In this document: piece by piece, positions 1 through 13,900 of the stretch
Layout of the letters: every line of letters begins with the position of its first letter
Numbering within the stretch: the stretch's first letter is position 1
Assembly: GCA_949752735.1 (NCBI GenBank)
Contig: OX457042.1
Coordinates: forward strand, 61,580,699 to 61,644,698
DNA: 64,000 bases
Source of the DNA: Lumbricus terrestris
Lineage: Eukaryota > Annelida > Clitellata > Crassiclitellata > Lumbricidae
Direction of reading: 5' to 3'
Notes under the pieces: generated by a model
Databases searched by the model: none
Seen by the model: the letters and a program-made list of their open reading frames with translations, nothing else
Told to the model about the DNA's origin: nothing
Program-made: the position numbers and the translations under genes

Positions 1-3000
1 TTGCAGTGGCGGAGTTGCCTACTTAGGTCAGGTGTATACCGTGAAGTGATGTTATGACTGGAAATAATGGGTCTGAGAGCAACGCTTAAGAGAGAGACAC
101 GTGTACTCGTCGGCTGCAGGAACTAAATTGAAATCAAATCCCATTCTCCCCCCCAAGGAAACAACGAGGCGCGGGCAGGATAGGCTTAGAAAAAACATAC
201 GAACATGCCGAGGCATGAGCACTGGCTCAAGCTGCTCCCTCGAGGTCAAACAGGACGAAGTGCATGATGGAAAATGCAAAAGACAGCCGCGTGATGGTAA
301 AAAGCGGAACCCTCCTCCTTAATTGCCAGGCTTGGGACTGGCGCTACAAAGGGCAAGCATGTGCTATGGCCAATTGCAGTGGCGGAGTTGCCTACTTAGG
401 TCAGGTGTATACCGTGAAGTGATGTTATGACTGGAAATAATGGGTCTGAGAGCAACGCTTAAGAGAGAGACATGTGTACTCGTCGGCTGCAGGAACTAAT
501 CTGAAATCAAATCCCATTCTCCCCCCAAGGAAACAACGAGGCGCGGGCAGGATAGGCTTAGAAAAAACATACGAACATGCCGAGGCATGAGCACTGGCTC
601 AAGCTGCTCCCTGGAGGTCAAACAGGACGAAGTGCATGATGGAAAATGCAAAAGACAGCCGTGTGATGGTAAAAAGCGGAACCCTCCTCCTTAATTTCCA
701 GGCTTGGGACTGGCGCTACAAAGGGCAAGCATGTGCTATGGCCAATTGCAGTGGCGGAGTTGCCTACTTAGGTCAGGTGTATACCGTGAAGTGATGTTAT
801 GACTGGAAATAATGGGTCTGAGAGCAACGCTTAAGAGAGAGACATGTGTACTCGTCGGCTGCAGGAACTAAATTGAAATCAAATCCCATTCTCCCCCCAA
901 GGAAACAACGAGGCGCGGGCAGGATAGGCTTAGAAAAAACATACGAACATGCCGAGGCATGAGCACTGGCTCAAGCTGCTCCCTGGAGGTCAAACAGGAC
1001 GAAGTGCATGATGGAAAATGCAAAAGACAGCCGTGTGATGGTAAAAAGCGGAACCCTCCTCCTTAATTTCCAGGCTTGGGACTGGCGCTACAAAGGGCAA
1101 GCATGTGCTATGGCCAATTGCAGTGGCGGAGTTGCCTACTTAGGTCAGGTGTATACCGTGAAGTGATGTTATGACTGGAAATAATGGGTCTGAGAGCAAC
1201 GCTTAAGAGAGAGACATGTGTACTCGTCGGCTGCAGGAACTAAATTGAAATCAAATCCCATTCTCCCCCCAAGGAAACAACGAGGCGCGGGCAGGATAGG
1301 CTTAGAAAAAACATACGAACATGCCGAGGCATGAGCACTGGCTCAAGCTGCTCCCTGGAGGTCAAACAGGACGAAGTGCATGATGGAAAATGCAAAAGAC
1401 AGCCGTGTGATGGTAAAAAGCGGAACCCTCCTCCTTAATTTCCAGGCTTGGAACTGGCGCTACAAAGGGCAAGCATGTGCTATGGCCAATTGCAGTGGCG
1501 GAGTTGCCTACTTAGGTCAGGTGTATACCGTGAAGTGATGTTATGACTGGAAATAATGGGTCTGAGAGCAACGCTTAAGAGAGAGACACGTGTACTCGTC
1601 GGCTGCAGGAACTAAATTGAAATCAAATCCCATTCTCCCCCCCAAGGAAACAACGAGGCGCGGGCAGGATAGGCTTAGAAAAAACATACGAACATGCCGA
1701 GGCATGAGCACTGGCTCAAGCTGCTCCCTCGAGGTCAAACAGGACGAAGTGCATGATGGAAAATGCAAAAGACAGCCGCGTGATGGTAAAAAGCGGAACC
1801 CTCCTCCTTAATTGCCAGGCTTGGGACTGGCGCTACAAAGGGCAAGCATGTGCTAAGGCCAATTGCAGTGGCGGAGTTGCCTACTTAGGTCAGGTGTATA
1901 CCGTGAAGTGATGTTATGACTGGAAATAATGGGTCTGAGAGCAACGCTTAGGAGAGAGACACGTGTACTCGTCGGCTGCAGGAACTAAATTGAAATCAAA
2001 TCCCATTCTCCCCCCAAGGAAACAACGAGGCGCGGGCAGGATAGGCTTAGAAAAAACATACGAACATGCCGAGGCATGAGCACTGGCTCAAGCTGCTCCC
2101 TGGAGGTCAAACAGGACGAAGTGCATGATGGAAAATGCAAAAGACAGCCGCGTGATGGTAAAAAGCGGAACCCTCCTCCTTAATTTCCAGGCTTGGGACT
2201 GGCGCTACAAAGGGCAAGCATGTGCTATGGCCAATTGCAGTGGCGGAGTTGCCTACTTAGGTCAGGTGTATACCGTGAAGTGATGTTATGACTGGAAATA
2301 ATGGGTCTGAGAGCAACGCTTAAGAGAGAGACATGTGTACTCGTCGGCTGCAGGAACTAAATTGAAATCAAATCCCATTCTCCCCCCAAGGAAACAACGA
2401 GGCGCGGGCAGGATAGGCTTAGAAAAAACATACGAACATGCCGAGGCATGAGCACTGGCTCAAGCTGCTCCCTGGAGGTCAAACAGGACGAAGTGCATGA
2501 TGGAAAATGCAAAAGACAGCCGTGTGATGGTAAAAAGCGGAACCCTCCTCCTTAATTGCCAGGCTTGGGACTGGCGCTACAAAGGGCAAGCATGTGCTAT
2601 GGCCAATTGCAGTGGCGGAGTTGCCTACTTAGGTCAGGTGTATACCGTGAAGTGATGTTATGACTGGAAATAATGGGTCTGAGAGCAACGCTTAAGAGAG
2701 AGACATGTGTACTCGTCGGCTGCAGGAACTAAATTGAAATCAAATCCCATTCTCCCCCCAAGGAAACAACGAGGCGCGGGCAGGATAGGCTTAGAAAAAA
2801 CATACGAACATGCCGAGGCATGAGCACTGGCTCAAGCTGCTCCCTGGAGGTCAAACAGGACGAAGTGCATGATGGAAAATGCAAAAGACAGCCGTGTGAT
2901 GGTAAAAAGCGGAACCCTCCTCCTTAATTTCCAGGCTTGGGACTGGCGCTACAAAGGGCAAGCATGTGCTATGGCCAATTGCAGTGGCGGAGTTGCCTAC

Positions 3001-6000
3001 TTAGGTCAGGTGTATACCGTGAAGTGATGTTATGACTGGAAATAATGGGTCTGAGAGCAACGCTTAAGAGAGAGACATGTGTACTCGTCGGCTGCAGGAA
3101 CTAAATTGAAATCAAATCCCATTCTCCCCCCAAGGAAACAACGAGGCGCGGGCAGGATAGGCTTAGAAAAAACATACGAACATGCCGAGGCATGAGCACT
3201 GGCTCAAGCTGCTCCCTGGAGGTCAAACAGGACGAAGTGCATGATGGAAAATGCAAAAGACAGCCGTGTGATGGTAAAAAGCGGAACCCTCCTCCTTAAT
3301 TTCCAGGCTTGGGACTGGCGCTACAAAGGGCAAGCATGTGCTATGGCCAATTGCAGTGGCGGAGTTGCCTACTTAGGTCAGGTGTATACCGTGAAGTGAT
3401 GTTATGACTGGAAATAATGGGTCTGAGAGCAACGCTTAAGAGAGAGACATGTGTACTCGTCGGCTGCAGGAACTAAATTGAAATCAAATCCCATTCTCCT
3501 TCCAAGGAAACAACGAGGCGCGGGCAGGATAGGCTTAGAAAAAACATACGAACATGCCGAGGCATGAGCACTGGCTCAAGCTGCTCCCTGGAGGTCAAAC
3601 AGGACGAAGTGCATGATGGAAAATGCAAAAGACAGCCGTGTGATGGTAAAAAGCGGAACCCTCCTCCTTAATTTCCAGGCTTGGGACTGGCGCTACAAAG
3701 GGCAAGCATGTGCTATGGCCAATTGCAGTGGCGGAGTTGCCTACTTAGGTCAGGTGTATACCGTGAAGTGATGTTATGACTGGAAATAATGGGTCTGAGA
3801 GCAACGCTTAAGAGAGAGACATGTGTACTCGTCGGCTGCAGGAACTAAATTGAAATCAAATCCCATTCTCCCCCCAAGGAAACAACGAGGCGCGGGCAGG
3901 ATAGGCTTAGAAAAAACATACGAACATGCCGAGGCATGAGCACTGGCTCAAGCTGCTCCCTGGAGGTCAAACAGGACGAAGTGCATGATGGAAAATGCAA
4001 AAGACAGCCGTGTGATGGTAAAAAGCGGAACCCTCCTCCTTAATTGCCAGGCTTGGGACTGGCGCTACAAAGGGCAAGCATGTGCTATGGCCAATTGCAG
4101 TGGCGGAGTTGCCTACTTAGGTCAGGTGTATACCGTGAAGTGATGTTATGACTGGAAATAATGGGTCTGAGAGCAACGCTTAAGAGAGAGACATGTGTAC
4201 TCGTCGGCTGCAGGAACTAAATTGAAATCAAATCCCATTCTCCCCCCAAGGAAACAACGAGGCGCGGGCAGGATAGGCTTAGAAAAAACATACGAACATG
4301 CCGAGGCATGAGCACTGGCTCAAGCTGCTCCCTGGAGGTCAAACAGGACGAAGTGCATGATGGAAAATGCAAAAGACAGCCGTGTGATGGTAAAAAGCGG
4401 AACCCTCCTCCTTAATTTCCAGGCTTGGGACTGGCGCTACAAAGGGCAAGCATGTGCTATGGCCAATTGCAGTGGCGGAGTTGCCTACTTAGGTCAGGTG
4501 TATACCGTGAAGTGATGTTATGACTGGAAATAATGGGTCTGAGAGCAACGCTTAAGAGAGAGACATGTGTACTCGTCGGCTGCAGGAACTAAATTGAAAT
4601 CAAATCCCATTCTCCCCCCAAGGAAACAACGAGGCGCGGGCAGGATAGGCTTAGAAAAAACATACGAACATGCCGAGGCATGAGCACTGGCTCAAGCTGC
4701 TCCCTGGAGGTCAAACAGGACGAAGTGCATGATGGAAAATGCAAAAGACAGCCGTGTGATGGTAAAAAGCGGAACCCTCCTCCTTAATTTCCAGGCTTGG
4801 GACTGGCGCTACAAAGGGCAAGCATGTGCTATGGCCAATTGCAGTGGCGGAGTTGCCTACTTAGGTCAGGTGTATACCGTGAAGTGATGTTATGACTGGA
4901 AATAATGGGTCTGAGAGCAACGCTTAAGAGAGAGACATGTGTACTCGTCGGCTGCAGGAACTAAATTGAAATCAAATCCCATTCTCCCCCCAAGGAAACA
5001 ACGAGGCGCGGGCAGGATAGGCTTAGAAAAAACATACGAACATGCCGAGGCATGAGCACTGGCTCAAGCTGCTCCCTGGAGGTCAAACAGGACGAAGTGC
5101 ATGATGGAAAATGCAAAAGACAGCCGTGTGATGGTAAAAAGCGGAACCCTCCTCCTTAATTTCCAGGCTTGGGACTGGCGCTACAAAGGGCAAGCATGTG
5201 CTATGGCCAATTGCAGTGGCGGAGTTGCCTACTTAGGTCAGGTGTATACCGTGAAGTGATGTTATGACTGGAAATAATGGGTCTGAGAGCAACGCTTAAG
5301 AGAGAGACATGTGTACTCGTCGGCTGCAGGAACTAAATTGAAATCAAATCCCATTCTCCCCCCAAGGAAACAACGAGGCGCGGGCAGGATAGGCTTAGAA
5401 AAAACATACGAACATGCCGAGGCATGAGCACTGGCTCAAGCTGCTCCCTGGAGGTCAAACAGGACGAAGTGCATGATGGAAAATGCAAAAGACAGCCGTG
5501 TGATGGTAAAAAGCGGAACCCTCCTCCTTAATTGCCAGGCTTGGGACTGGCGCTACAAAGGGCAAGCATGTGCTATGGCCAATTGCAGTGGCGGAGTTGC
5601 CTACTTAGGTCAGGTGTATACCGTGAAGTGATGTTATGACTGGAAATAATGGGTCTGAGAGCAACGCTTAAGAGAGAGACATGTGTACTCGTCGGCTGCA
5701 GGAACTAAATTGAAATCAAATCCCATTCTCCCCCCAAGGAAACAACGAGGCGCGGGCAGGATAGGCTTAGAAAAAACATACGAACATGCCGAGGCATGAG
5801 CACTGGCTCAAGCTGCTCCCTGGAGGTCAAACAGGACGAAGTGCATGATGGAAAATGCAAAAGACAGCCGTGTGATGGTAAAAAGCGGAACCCTCCTCCT
5901 TAATTTCCAGGCTTGGGACTGGCGCTACAAAGGGCAAGCATGTGCTATGGCCAATTGCAGTGGCGGAGTTGCCTACTTAGGTCAGGTGTATACCGTGAAG

Positions 6001-9000
6001 TGATGTTATGACTGGAAATAATGGGTCTGAGAGCAACGCTTAAGAGAGAGACACGTGTACTCGTCGGCTGCAGGAACTAAATTGAAATCAAATCCCATTC
6101 TCCCCCCCAAGGAAACAACGAGGCGCGGGCAGGATAGGCTTAGAAAAAACATACGAACATGCCGAGGCATGAGCACTGGCTCAAGCTGCTCCCTCGAGGT
6201 CAAACAGGACGAAGTGCATGATGGAAAATGCAAAAGACAGCCGCGTGATGGTAAAAAGCGGAACCCTCCTCCTTAATTTCCAGGCTTGGGACTGGCGCTA
6301 CAAAGGGCAAGCATGTGCTATGGCCAATTGCAGTGGCGGAGTTGCCTACTTAGGTCAGGTGTATACCGTGAAGTGATGTTATGACTGGAAATAATGGGTC
6401 TGAGAGCAACGCTTAAGAGAGAGACATGTGTACTCGTCGGCTGCAGGAACTAAATTGAAATCAAATCCCATTCTCCCCCCAAGGAAACAACGAGGCGCGG
6501 GCAGGATAGGCTTAGAAAAAACATACGAACATGCCGAGGCATGAGCACTGGCTCAAGCTGCTCCCTGGAGGTCAAACAGGACGAAGTGCATGATGGAAAA
6601 TGCAAAAGACAGCCGTGTGATGGTAAAAAGCGGAACCCTCCTCCTTAATTTCCAGGCTTGGGACTGGCGCTACAAAGGGCAAGCATGTGCTATGGCCAAT
6701 TGCAGTGGCGGAGTTGCCTACTTAGGTCAGGTGTATACCGTGAAGTGATGTTATGACTGGAAATAATGGGTCTGAGAGCAACGCTTAAGAGAGAGACATG
6801 TGTACTCGTCGGCTGCAGGAACTAAATTGAAATCAAATCCCATTCTCCCCCCAAGGAAACAACGAGGCGCGGGCAGGATAGGCTTAGAAAAAACATACGA
6901 ACATGCCGAGGCATGAGCACTGGCTCAAGCTGCTCCCTGGAGGTCAAACAGGACGAAGTGCATGATGGAAAATGCAAAAGACAGCCGTGTGATGGTAAAA
7001 AGCGGAACCCTCCTCCTTAATTGCCAGGCTTGGGACTGGCGCTACAAAGGGCAAGCATGTGCTATGGCCAATTGCAGTGGCGGAGTTGCCTACTTAGGTC
7101 AGGTGTATACCGTGAAGTGATGTTATGACTGGAAATAATGGGTCTGAGAGCAACGCTTAAGAGAGAGACATGTGTACTCGTCGGCTGCAGGAACTAAATT
7201 GAAATCAAATCCCATTCTCCCCCCAAGGAAACAACGAGGCGCGGGCAGGATAGGCTTAGAAAAAACATACGAACATGCCGAGGCATGAGCACTGGCTCAA
7301 GCTGCTTTCTGGAGGTCAAACAGGACGAAGTGCATGATGGAAAATGCAAAAGACAGCCGTGTGATGGTAAAAAGCGGAACCCTCCTCCTTAATTTCCAGG
7401 CTTGGGACTGGCGCTACAAAGGGCAAGCATGTGCTATGGCCAATTGCAGTGGCGGAGTTGCCTACTTAGGTCAGGTGTATACCGTGAAGTGATGTTATGA
7501 CTGGAAATAATGGGTCTGAGAGCAACGCTTAAGAGAGAGACATGTGTACTCGTCGGCTGCAGGAACTAAATTGAAATCAAATCCCATTCTCCCCCCAAGG
7601 AAACAACGAGGCGCGGGCAGGATAGGCTTAGAAAAAACATACGAACATGCCGAGGCATGAGCACTGGCTCAAGCTGCTCCCTGGAGGTCAAACAGGACGA
7701 AGTGCATGATGGAAAATGCAAAAGACAGCCGTGTGATGGTAAAAAGCGGAACCCTCCTCCTTAATTGCCAGGCTTGGGACTGGCGCTACAAAGGGCAAGC
7801 ATGTGCTATGGCCAATTGCAGTGGCGGAGTTGCCTACTTAGGTCAGGTGTATACCGTGAAGTGATGTTATGACTGGAAATAATGGGTCTGAGAGCAACGC
7901 TTAAGAGAGAGACATGTGTACTCGTCGGCTGCAGGAACTAAATTGAAATCAAATCCCATTCTCCCCCCAAGGAAACAACGAGGCGCGGGCAGGATAGGCT
8001 TAGAAAAAACATACGAACATGCCGAGGCATGAGCACTGGCTCAAGCTGCTCCCTGGAGGTCAAACAGGACGAAGTGCATGATGGAAAATGCAAAAGACAG
8101 CCGTGTGATGGTAAAAAGCGGAACCCTCCTCCTTAATTTCCAGGCTTGGGACTGGCGCTACAAAGGGCAAGCATGTGCTATGGCCAATTGCAGTGGCGGA
8201 GTTGCCTACTTAGGTCAGGTGTATACCGTGAAGTGATGTTATGACTGGAAATAATGGGTCTGAGAGCAACGCTTAAGAGAGAGACATGTGTACTCGTCGG
8301 CTGCAGGAACTAAATTGAAATCAAATCCCATTCTCCCCCCAAGGAAACAACGAGGCGCGGGCAGGATAGGCTTAGAAAAAACATACGAACATGCCGAGGC
8401 ATGAGCACTGGCTCAAGCTGCTCCCTGGAGGTCAAACAGGACGAAGTGCATGATGGAAAATGCAAAAGACAGCCGTGTGATGGTAAAAAGCGGAACCCTC
8501 CTCCTTAATTTCCAGGCTTGGGACTGGCGCTACAAAGGGCAAGCATGTGCTATGGCCAATTGCAGTGGCGGAGTTGCCTACTTAGGTCAGGTGTATACCG
8601 TGAAGTGATGTTATGACTGGAAATAATGGGTCTGAGAGCAACGCTTAAGAGAGAGACATGTGTACTCGTCGGCTGCAGGAACTAAATTGAAATCAAATCC
8701 CATTCTCCCCCCAAGGAAACAACGAGGCGCGGGCAGGATAGGCTTAGAAAAAACATACGAACATGCCGAGGCATGAGCACTGGCTCAAGCTGCTCCCTGG
8801 AGGTCAAACAGGACGAAGTGCATGATGGAAAATGCAAAAGACAGCCGTGTGATGGTAAAAAGCGGAACCCTCCTCCTTAATTGCCAGGCTTGGGACTGGC
8901 GCTACAAAGGGCAAGCATGTGCTATGGCCAATTGCAGTGGCGGAGTTGCCTACTTAGGTCAGGTGTATACCGTGAAGTGATGTTATGACTGGAAATAATG

Positions 9001-9755
9001 GGTCTGAAAGCAACGCTTAAGAGAGAGACATGTGTACTCGTCGGCTGCAGGAACTAAATTGAAATCAAATCCCATTCTCCCCCCAAGGAAACAACGAGGC
9101 GCGGGCAGGATAGGCTTAGAAAAAACATACGAACATGCCGAGGCATGAGCACTGGCTCAAGCTGCTCCCTGGAGGTCAAACAGGACGAAGTGCATGATGG
9201 AAAATGCAAAAGACAGCCGTGTGATGGTAAAAAGCGGAACCCTCCTCCTTAATTTCCAGGCTTGGGACTGGCGCTACAAAGGGCAAGCATGTGCTATGGC
9301 CAATTGCAGTGGCGGAGTTGCCTACTTAGGTCAGGTGTATACCGTGAAGTGATGTTATGACTGGAAATAATGGGTCTGAGAGCAACGCTTAAGAGAGAGA
9401 CATGTGTACTCGTCGGCTGCAGGAACTAAATTGAAATCAAATCCCATTCTCCCCCCAAGGAAACAACGAGGCGCGGGCAGGATAGGCTTAGAAAAAACAT
9501 ACGAACATGCCGAGGCATGAGCACTGGCTCAAGCTGCTCCCTGGAGGTCAAACAGGACGAAGTGCATGATGGAAAATGCAAAAGACAGCCGTGTGATGGT
9601 AAAAAGCGGAACCCTCCTCCTTAATTTCCAGGCTTGGGACTGGCGCTACAAAGGGCAAGCATGTGCTATGGCCAATTGCAGTGGCGGAGTTGCCTACTTA
9701 GGTCAGGTGTATACCGTGAAGTGATGTTATGACTGGAAATAATGGGTCTGAGAGC
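1..9755. repeat. 372-bp satellite array, 26 full units plus a partial one
   Basis: A head-to-tail array whose units start at 1, 374, 746, 1118, 1490, 1863, 2235 and so on to 9304, with an 80-bp partial unit at 9676-9755. Unit length is 372 bp, or 373 where a C run has one extra base (units starting 1, 1490 and 5955). Units differ at only a handful of sites: CACGTG or CATGTG, CTCGAG or CTGGAG, GCCGCG or GCCGTG, and TAATTGCC or TAATTTCC. Each unit holds a perfect 6-bp hairpin (CATGCC GA GGCATG). Short reading frames of 73-75 codons on both strands are open only in the 373-bp variant and look accidental. No known structural RNA was recognised. The array runs off the left edge. Confidence 0.97.
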
Positions 9756-9762
9756 TGTGATC

Positions 9763-10310
9763 TGTGATCTTCCACAATCACCCACGCTTTTCCAGTCTCT
9801 TCTTTAGTTCAGCAGCGCAGCCTAGGCCTAACCTATTCACTGTACTGCGGTAGCTATGGCTTGGTTATAAGTGTCTAAAGTTCTTAAACTTGTTCACTTA
9901 CAATAAAGATCAGTTTCTTGTATTTTCTTCTTCGATTTCCAACATTCGCAAACAACACAACAATGCATCAACGACGACAAACAATTCAATTGCACGACAG
10001 AAACGCCATCTTATTATATTACTTCTCTAACGTCTACTACACACGACTAGCACTCCTTCTACAACTTATCTCACTCTCAGCGTACACTCTCTCTTCGGTC
10101 GCCTTGTTTTTCTCTCTGCCTCTCTCTGTCCTTCTCGCTGTCTGTTTGTCTGTCTCTCTCTCTCCGGCGACGACGCGCCGCGGCACTTTCCCGCCACTCA
10201 GTCAGCTGGCCTGTCTGTCTGTACACTCAACAATTAGCTGACCTTGAGCTGGCCTATCCGTACGCTCAACAATTAGCTGATCACTATACGTTATACAAAA
10301 TTAGCTCACA
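9763..10310 (-). repeat. 3' LTR of element 1 (complete)
   Basis: On the plus strand it begins TGTGATC and ends GCTCACA, giving a 5-bp terminal inverted repeat TGTGA/TCACA with TG...CA ends. A second TGTGATC lies directly outside it at 9756-9762. Nearly all of it is repeated at 16315-16848. It carries a CT-rich stretch near 10150-10165 that differs in length between the two LTRs. Confidence 0.9.
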
Positions 10311-10313
10311 TTA

Positions 10314-10330
10314 CCTCTTTCCTTTCTTTT
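10314..10330 (-). other. polypurine tract of element 1
   Basis: A 17-base run of pyrimidines on the plus strand (purines on the coding strand) lies 3 bp inside the 3' LTR boundary. This is the expected position of the plus-strand primer of an LTR retrotransposon, and it fixes the LTR edge. Confidence 0.8.
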
Positions 10331-10423
10331 AAAGAGAGCTAATTATCTATAAAAATTAGCGAACGTACCTTAACTAAACAATGCAAACAGTCCAATATAT
10401 ATAACATCATAAAATATCTTACG

Positions 10424-10972
10424 CTATAATCTAGATAAACAATCAGCTACTACATTCAATTTACCTTTCTTATAGTTCAACAGAATGTCAAAATTTTGTA
10501 ATGATAATGACCATCTGACTAACTTAGCAGATTTCGACATTGATTCAGTCAAGTAAACTAAAGGATTATGGTCTGTAAACACATTAATCTTAGAACCAAT
10601 AAGAATTTCTTTCAACTTATTTAAAGCCCATATGATTGCATAGGCTTCCTTCTCAATCGTCGCCCATCCCCTCTGGGTATCTGTCAGCTTCTGACTTATA
10701 AAGGAAACGGGACGTTCTATCCCTTCATTGTCCACCTGTGATAGGACAGCTCCCACAGCAAAATCACTGCTATCACAGTACAAATTAAAAGGTTTCCCAA
10801 CCTCAAACATATATAAAACCACATTTGACAAGACAATCTGTTTAAGTGAATCAAAGGATTTCTGATGTGCATCAGTCCAAACAATGTTTTCAGGTACTTT
10901 CTTGCTGGTTAAGTCTGTCAATGGTTTAGCAATTTCAGCAAAATTACAAAAAAAACTGTCTATAAAATCCAA
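10424..10972 (-). pseudogene. RNase H segment of element 1 polyprotein, separated by a frameshift
   Basis: This 182-codon frame is the C-terminal continuation of the element 1 pol frame. It starts in the RT thumb/connection region (CNFAEIAKPLTDLT) and contains an RNase H domain: the first catalytic Asp in LYCDSSDFAVGA, the Glu in TIEKEAYA and the Asp in VFTDHNPLVYL. It overlaps the upstream frame by about 29 bp in another phase. The break coincides with a run of eight T on the coding strand near 10950, so it is either one extra base in a homopolymer (sequencing or assembly error) or a genuine inactivating indel. In related elements this domain is part of the same polyprotein and degrades the RNA strand during reverse transcription. 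Confidence 0.88.
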
Positions 10973-13900
10973 AAAATCCTAAAACTTGTTTCACTTCCTT
11001 CCTGGTTTCAGGTTTCTTCAAATTAATCAAACTGTCAATCCTATCTGGATTCATCATCTTCTTCCCTGATCCTATAAGGTGACCGATGAACTTCACCTCA
11101 CTCTTACCAAACACACATTTCTTCAAGTTCAACGTTACATTATGCAGTCTAATTTGTTTCAAAAATAATTCCAAATGTCTTAAATGAATGTCCCAATCAT
11201 TAGAATGCACTGCAATGTCATCAACATAAGGTTCAGTGAAATCATGTATCGGTTGCAAAATCATATTTATCGCTTTTACAAAAGTCCGTCCAGAGTTAAT
11301 CATTCCAAAAGGAACACGCGTAAATTCGTACAGTCCATTATGTGTAACAAACGCAGTCTTCCATTGATCACTCTTTTTCACAGGACAAGTCCAATAGGCA
11401 CTGCGACAGTCCATAACAGAAATAAACTTGGATTTTCCGACTTTGCTCAAAACATCATTGACGATTGGCATAGGATATCTGCAGTTCTCAGTAAAAGAGT
11501 TAATGTATCTGTAGTCACAAGCCAATCTCAAGGATCCATCCTTCTTTTTGACAATGACAAGTGGACTTGCCATTCTGCTTGACGATGGCTGAATGATGTT
11601 TTCTTTCAGCATCTCTTGTATTTGTCTTTCCACTTCTGCCCGGTATATTAGTGGTATTCGATATGCCATGAATTCTTTTTCTCGAAAGTCTGGTTTCAAC
11701 ACCACTTCATGTTCTACTAATGTACATAGTCCCGGTTTGTCCGAAAATCTGTCTGCATAACGATTCAGTACATCAAGTAATTGTTTCTGCTGTTCGCTCG
11801 TAAGATGTCCAATTTGTTCATAATCCAATTGGAGTGATTTCTGTTTTGTCTCTGAATAGTATTCCTTCAGCGGTATTTCTACCACTGATCCAAATTCGTC
11901 ATCCTCTTCCACGATCAGACCACAAGACAATGTCCTCGTAATGAACTTCCTCATCTTGTTGGCATGAATAATCCGTCGACCGTTTTCATTCATGTCCACG
12001 AGATACGAATATTTGGATCTTCTTTGCAAGACAGTGCATGGACCATGCCATCGTGAGATTAATTTATTGGTTGACGTTGGATACAGCACGATGACGTTTT
12101 CTCCTGGTTCGAATTCTTTATCTTTTGCTCTTTTATTATATTGACTGGCGTATTGTTTTTGCTTTTCTTCAGCACAGCTCTCGGCGAATGTTAAGGCCTT
12201 TTCCATGTCTGCTCTTAAATTCTTCAAGTACTTAGCCGGTTGCACTCCAATGTTCGGTGGTAAATTTATCTCTTTGGTCCAGCTTTCTTTAAGAATGGTT
12301 AGTGGCCCTCTCGGCAACTTTCCATAGACCAGCAGATACGGTGCCACTCCTGTAGTTGCATTAGGCACTTCTCTCAATGCCCAGACTGTAAATGGAATGA
12401 TTTTATGCCACTGTCTCGAATTTTCCACAATGACATGATGAACCATCTTCTTGAACGTTTGATTCCATCTCTCCACTAATCCGGCCGCTTCTGGATGTCC
12501 TGGCGAATCGAATCGAGGACAACACCCCATCAATTTCAGAAATTCTCTCGTTAGACTGGCTGTAAAATTCGTTCCTCTATCACTCGTTATCACTGACGGA
12601 ACTCCCACATCCATGAACAACTTCATCAGAGCTTCGCATACAGTCTTAGCAGTCAATGACTTCATCAAAAAGATTGTCGGCCATCTTGTACATGAGTCTA
12701 CGATGCACAAGCAATACTTATGCCCTGCTGCTGACGTCGGTTCGATTGGTCCTACGACGTCCATTGTCATTCTTCTGAACGGCACATCCTCCCTTGGTAT
12801 TGGTGTAATCGGTACTCGATCCATCACCAAACTTCGTGCTTTCAACTGACACTTCTCACAAGACTTGCAGAATTTCACCACATCTCTACGCATCCTTGGC
12901 CACACAAAGGACAATTTGATACGTTCTCTTGTCTTCTCTTCTCCCAAGTGTCCGCCAAATACTGACTCGTGTGCCAATTCCATCACCTGAATTCTTCTTT
13001 CCTTCGGCAACACCAACTGATACACCAACTGGTCCAACATTTGATGCTTCTTATACATCAACCCATTCACCACACTAAACTCAGATCCTTTATCTTCAGC
13101 TATCTTCCACCACGACTTCAGTGACTCGTCATTTCTCTGCTGCTCTTCAAATTTCTTTGTGTCTGCCAATTGTCTTTCATCACTCGTATTCTCGGCAAAC
13201 AAATCTCTCATACTCGTATCCACTTCACCATCGCTTCCGGAATCATCATAATCATCACGCTCACATGCAACCATCTCTTCTTCTATTTCATTGTTCCCGG
13301 ATGTTACTCCTTCTTCTTCTTCTTGAACACTTTGTTCATCATCGCTTTCTGTGTCATCGTCTAGCAAACTTTCATTTAGCTTTTCCTCTTCTCCTTCTTC
13401 CACTTCTCTTCTCCGACTCTGTGCTCTCGTAGTCACATTCGCTTGCAATTCTCCTTGCAATACACTCACTGGTGGAACCTCTTTCAGTTCTGCAATTATT
13501 TCTGGATGCAGCAAGAACTTTTCTTTGTTATCTTTGCACAAGACTGCTGGAATGCTTGCACATACCAAGGTTAAATATGGCGCGATATTTACTTCCTTGT
13601 CTTTCAAATCTCCTCCTTCGTGTACGTTATGACCACTCATCCGCACTTCTATTTTCACCAACTTAGCTGGAATGGGTTCTCCAGCCACACATTGCAAATG
13701 TACTCTGCCAATTTCTTCTACTGTCGCTCCTTTCAATAATTCCTCATTGATTACTGGAATCTCAGTACCAGAGTCAATCAGCGCTTTGACTTGCACGGGA
13801 TGACAACTGTCATCATTTCCACGTATCTCTACATCTACATGCTGTAGTAAGGACTTCTTCATGCGTTGACACTCATCTTTGCTTTCTGTTTCTCGACAAT

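Noticed and set aside
1..400. A-box-like TGGCGGAGTTG in the satellite unit as a Pol III gene
   Set aside because: No B box at a suitable distance and no T-run terminator on that strand, so the match is probably chance.
52..6276. 73- and 75-codon frames on both strands of the satellite units
   Set aside because: They are open only in the three 373-bp variant units and overlap each other on opposite strands. They have no recognisable domain.
9918..10241. 107-codon frame repeated at 16469-16792
   Set aside because: It lies in both LTR copies of element 1, on the strand opposite to the element, and has no domain. It is an LTR by-product.
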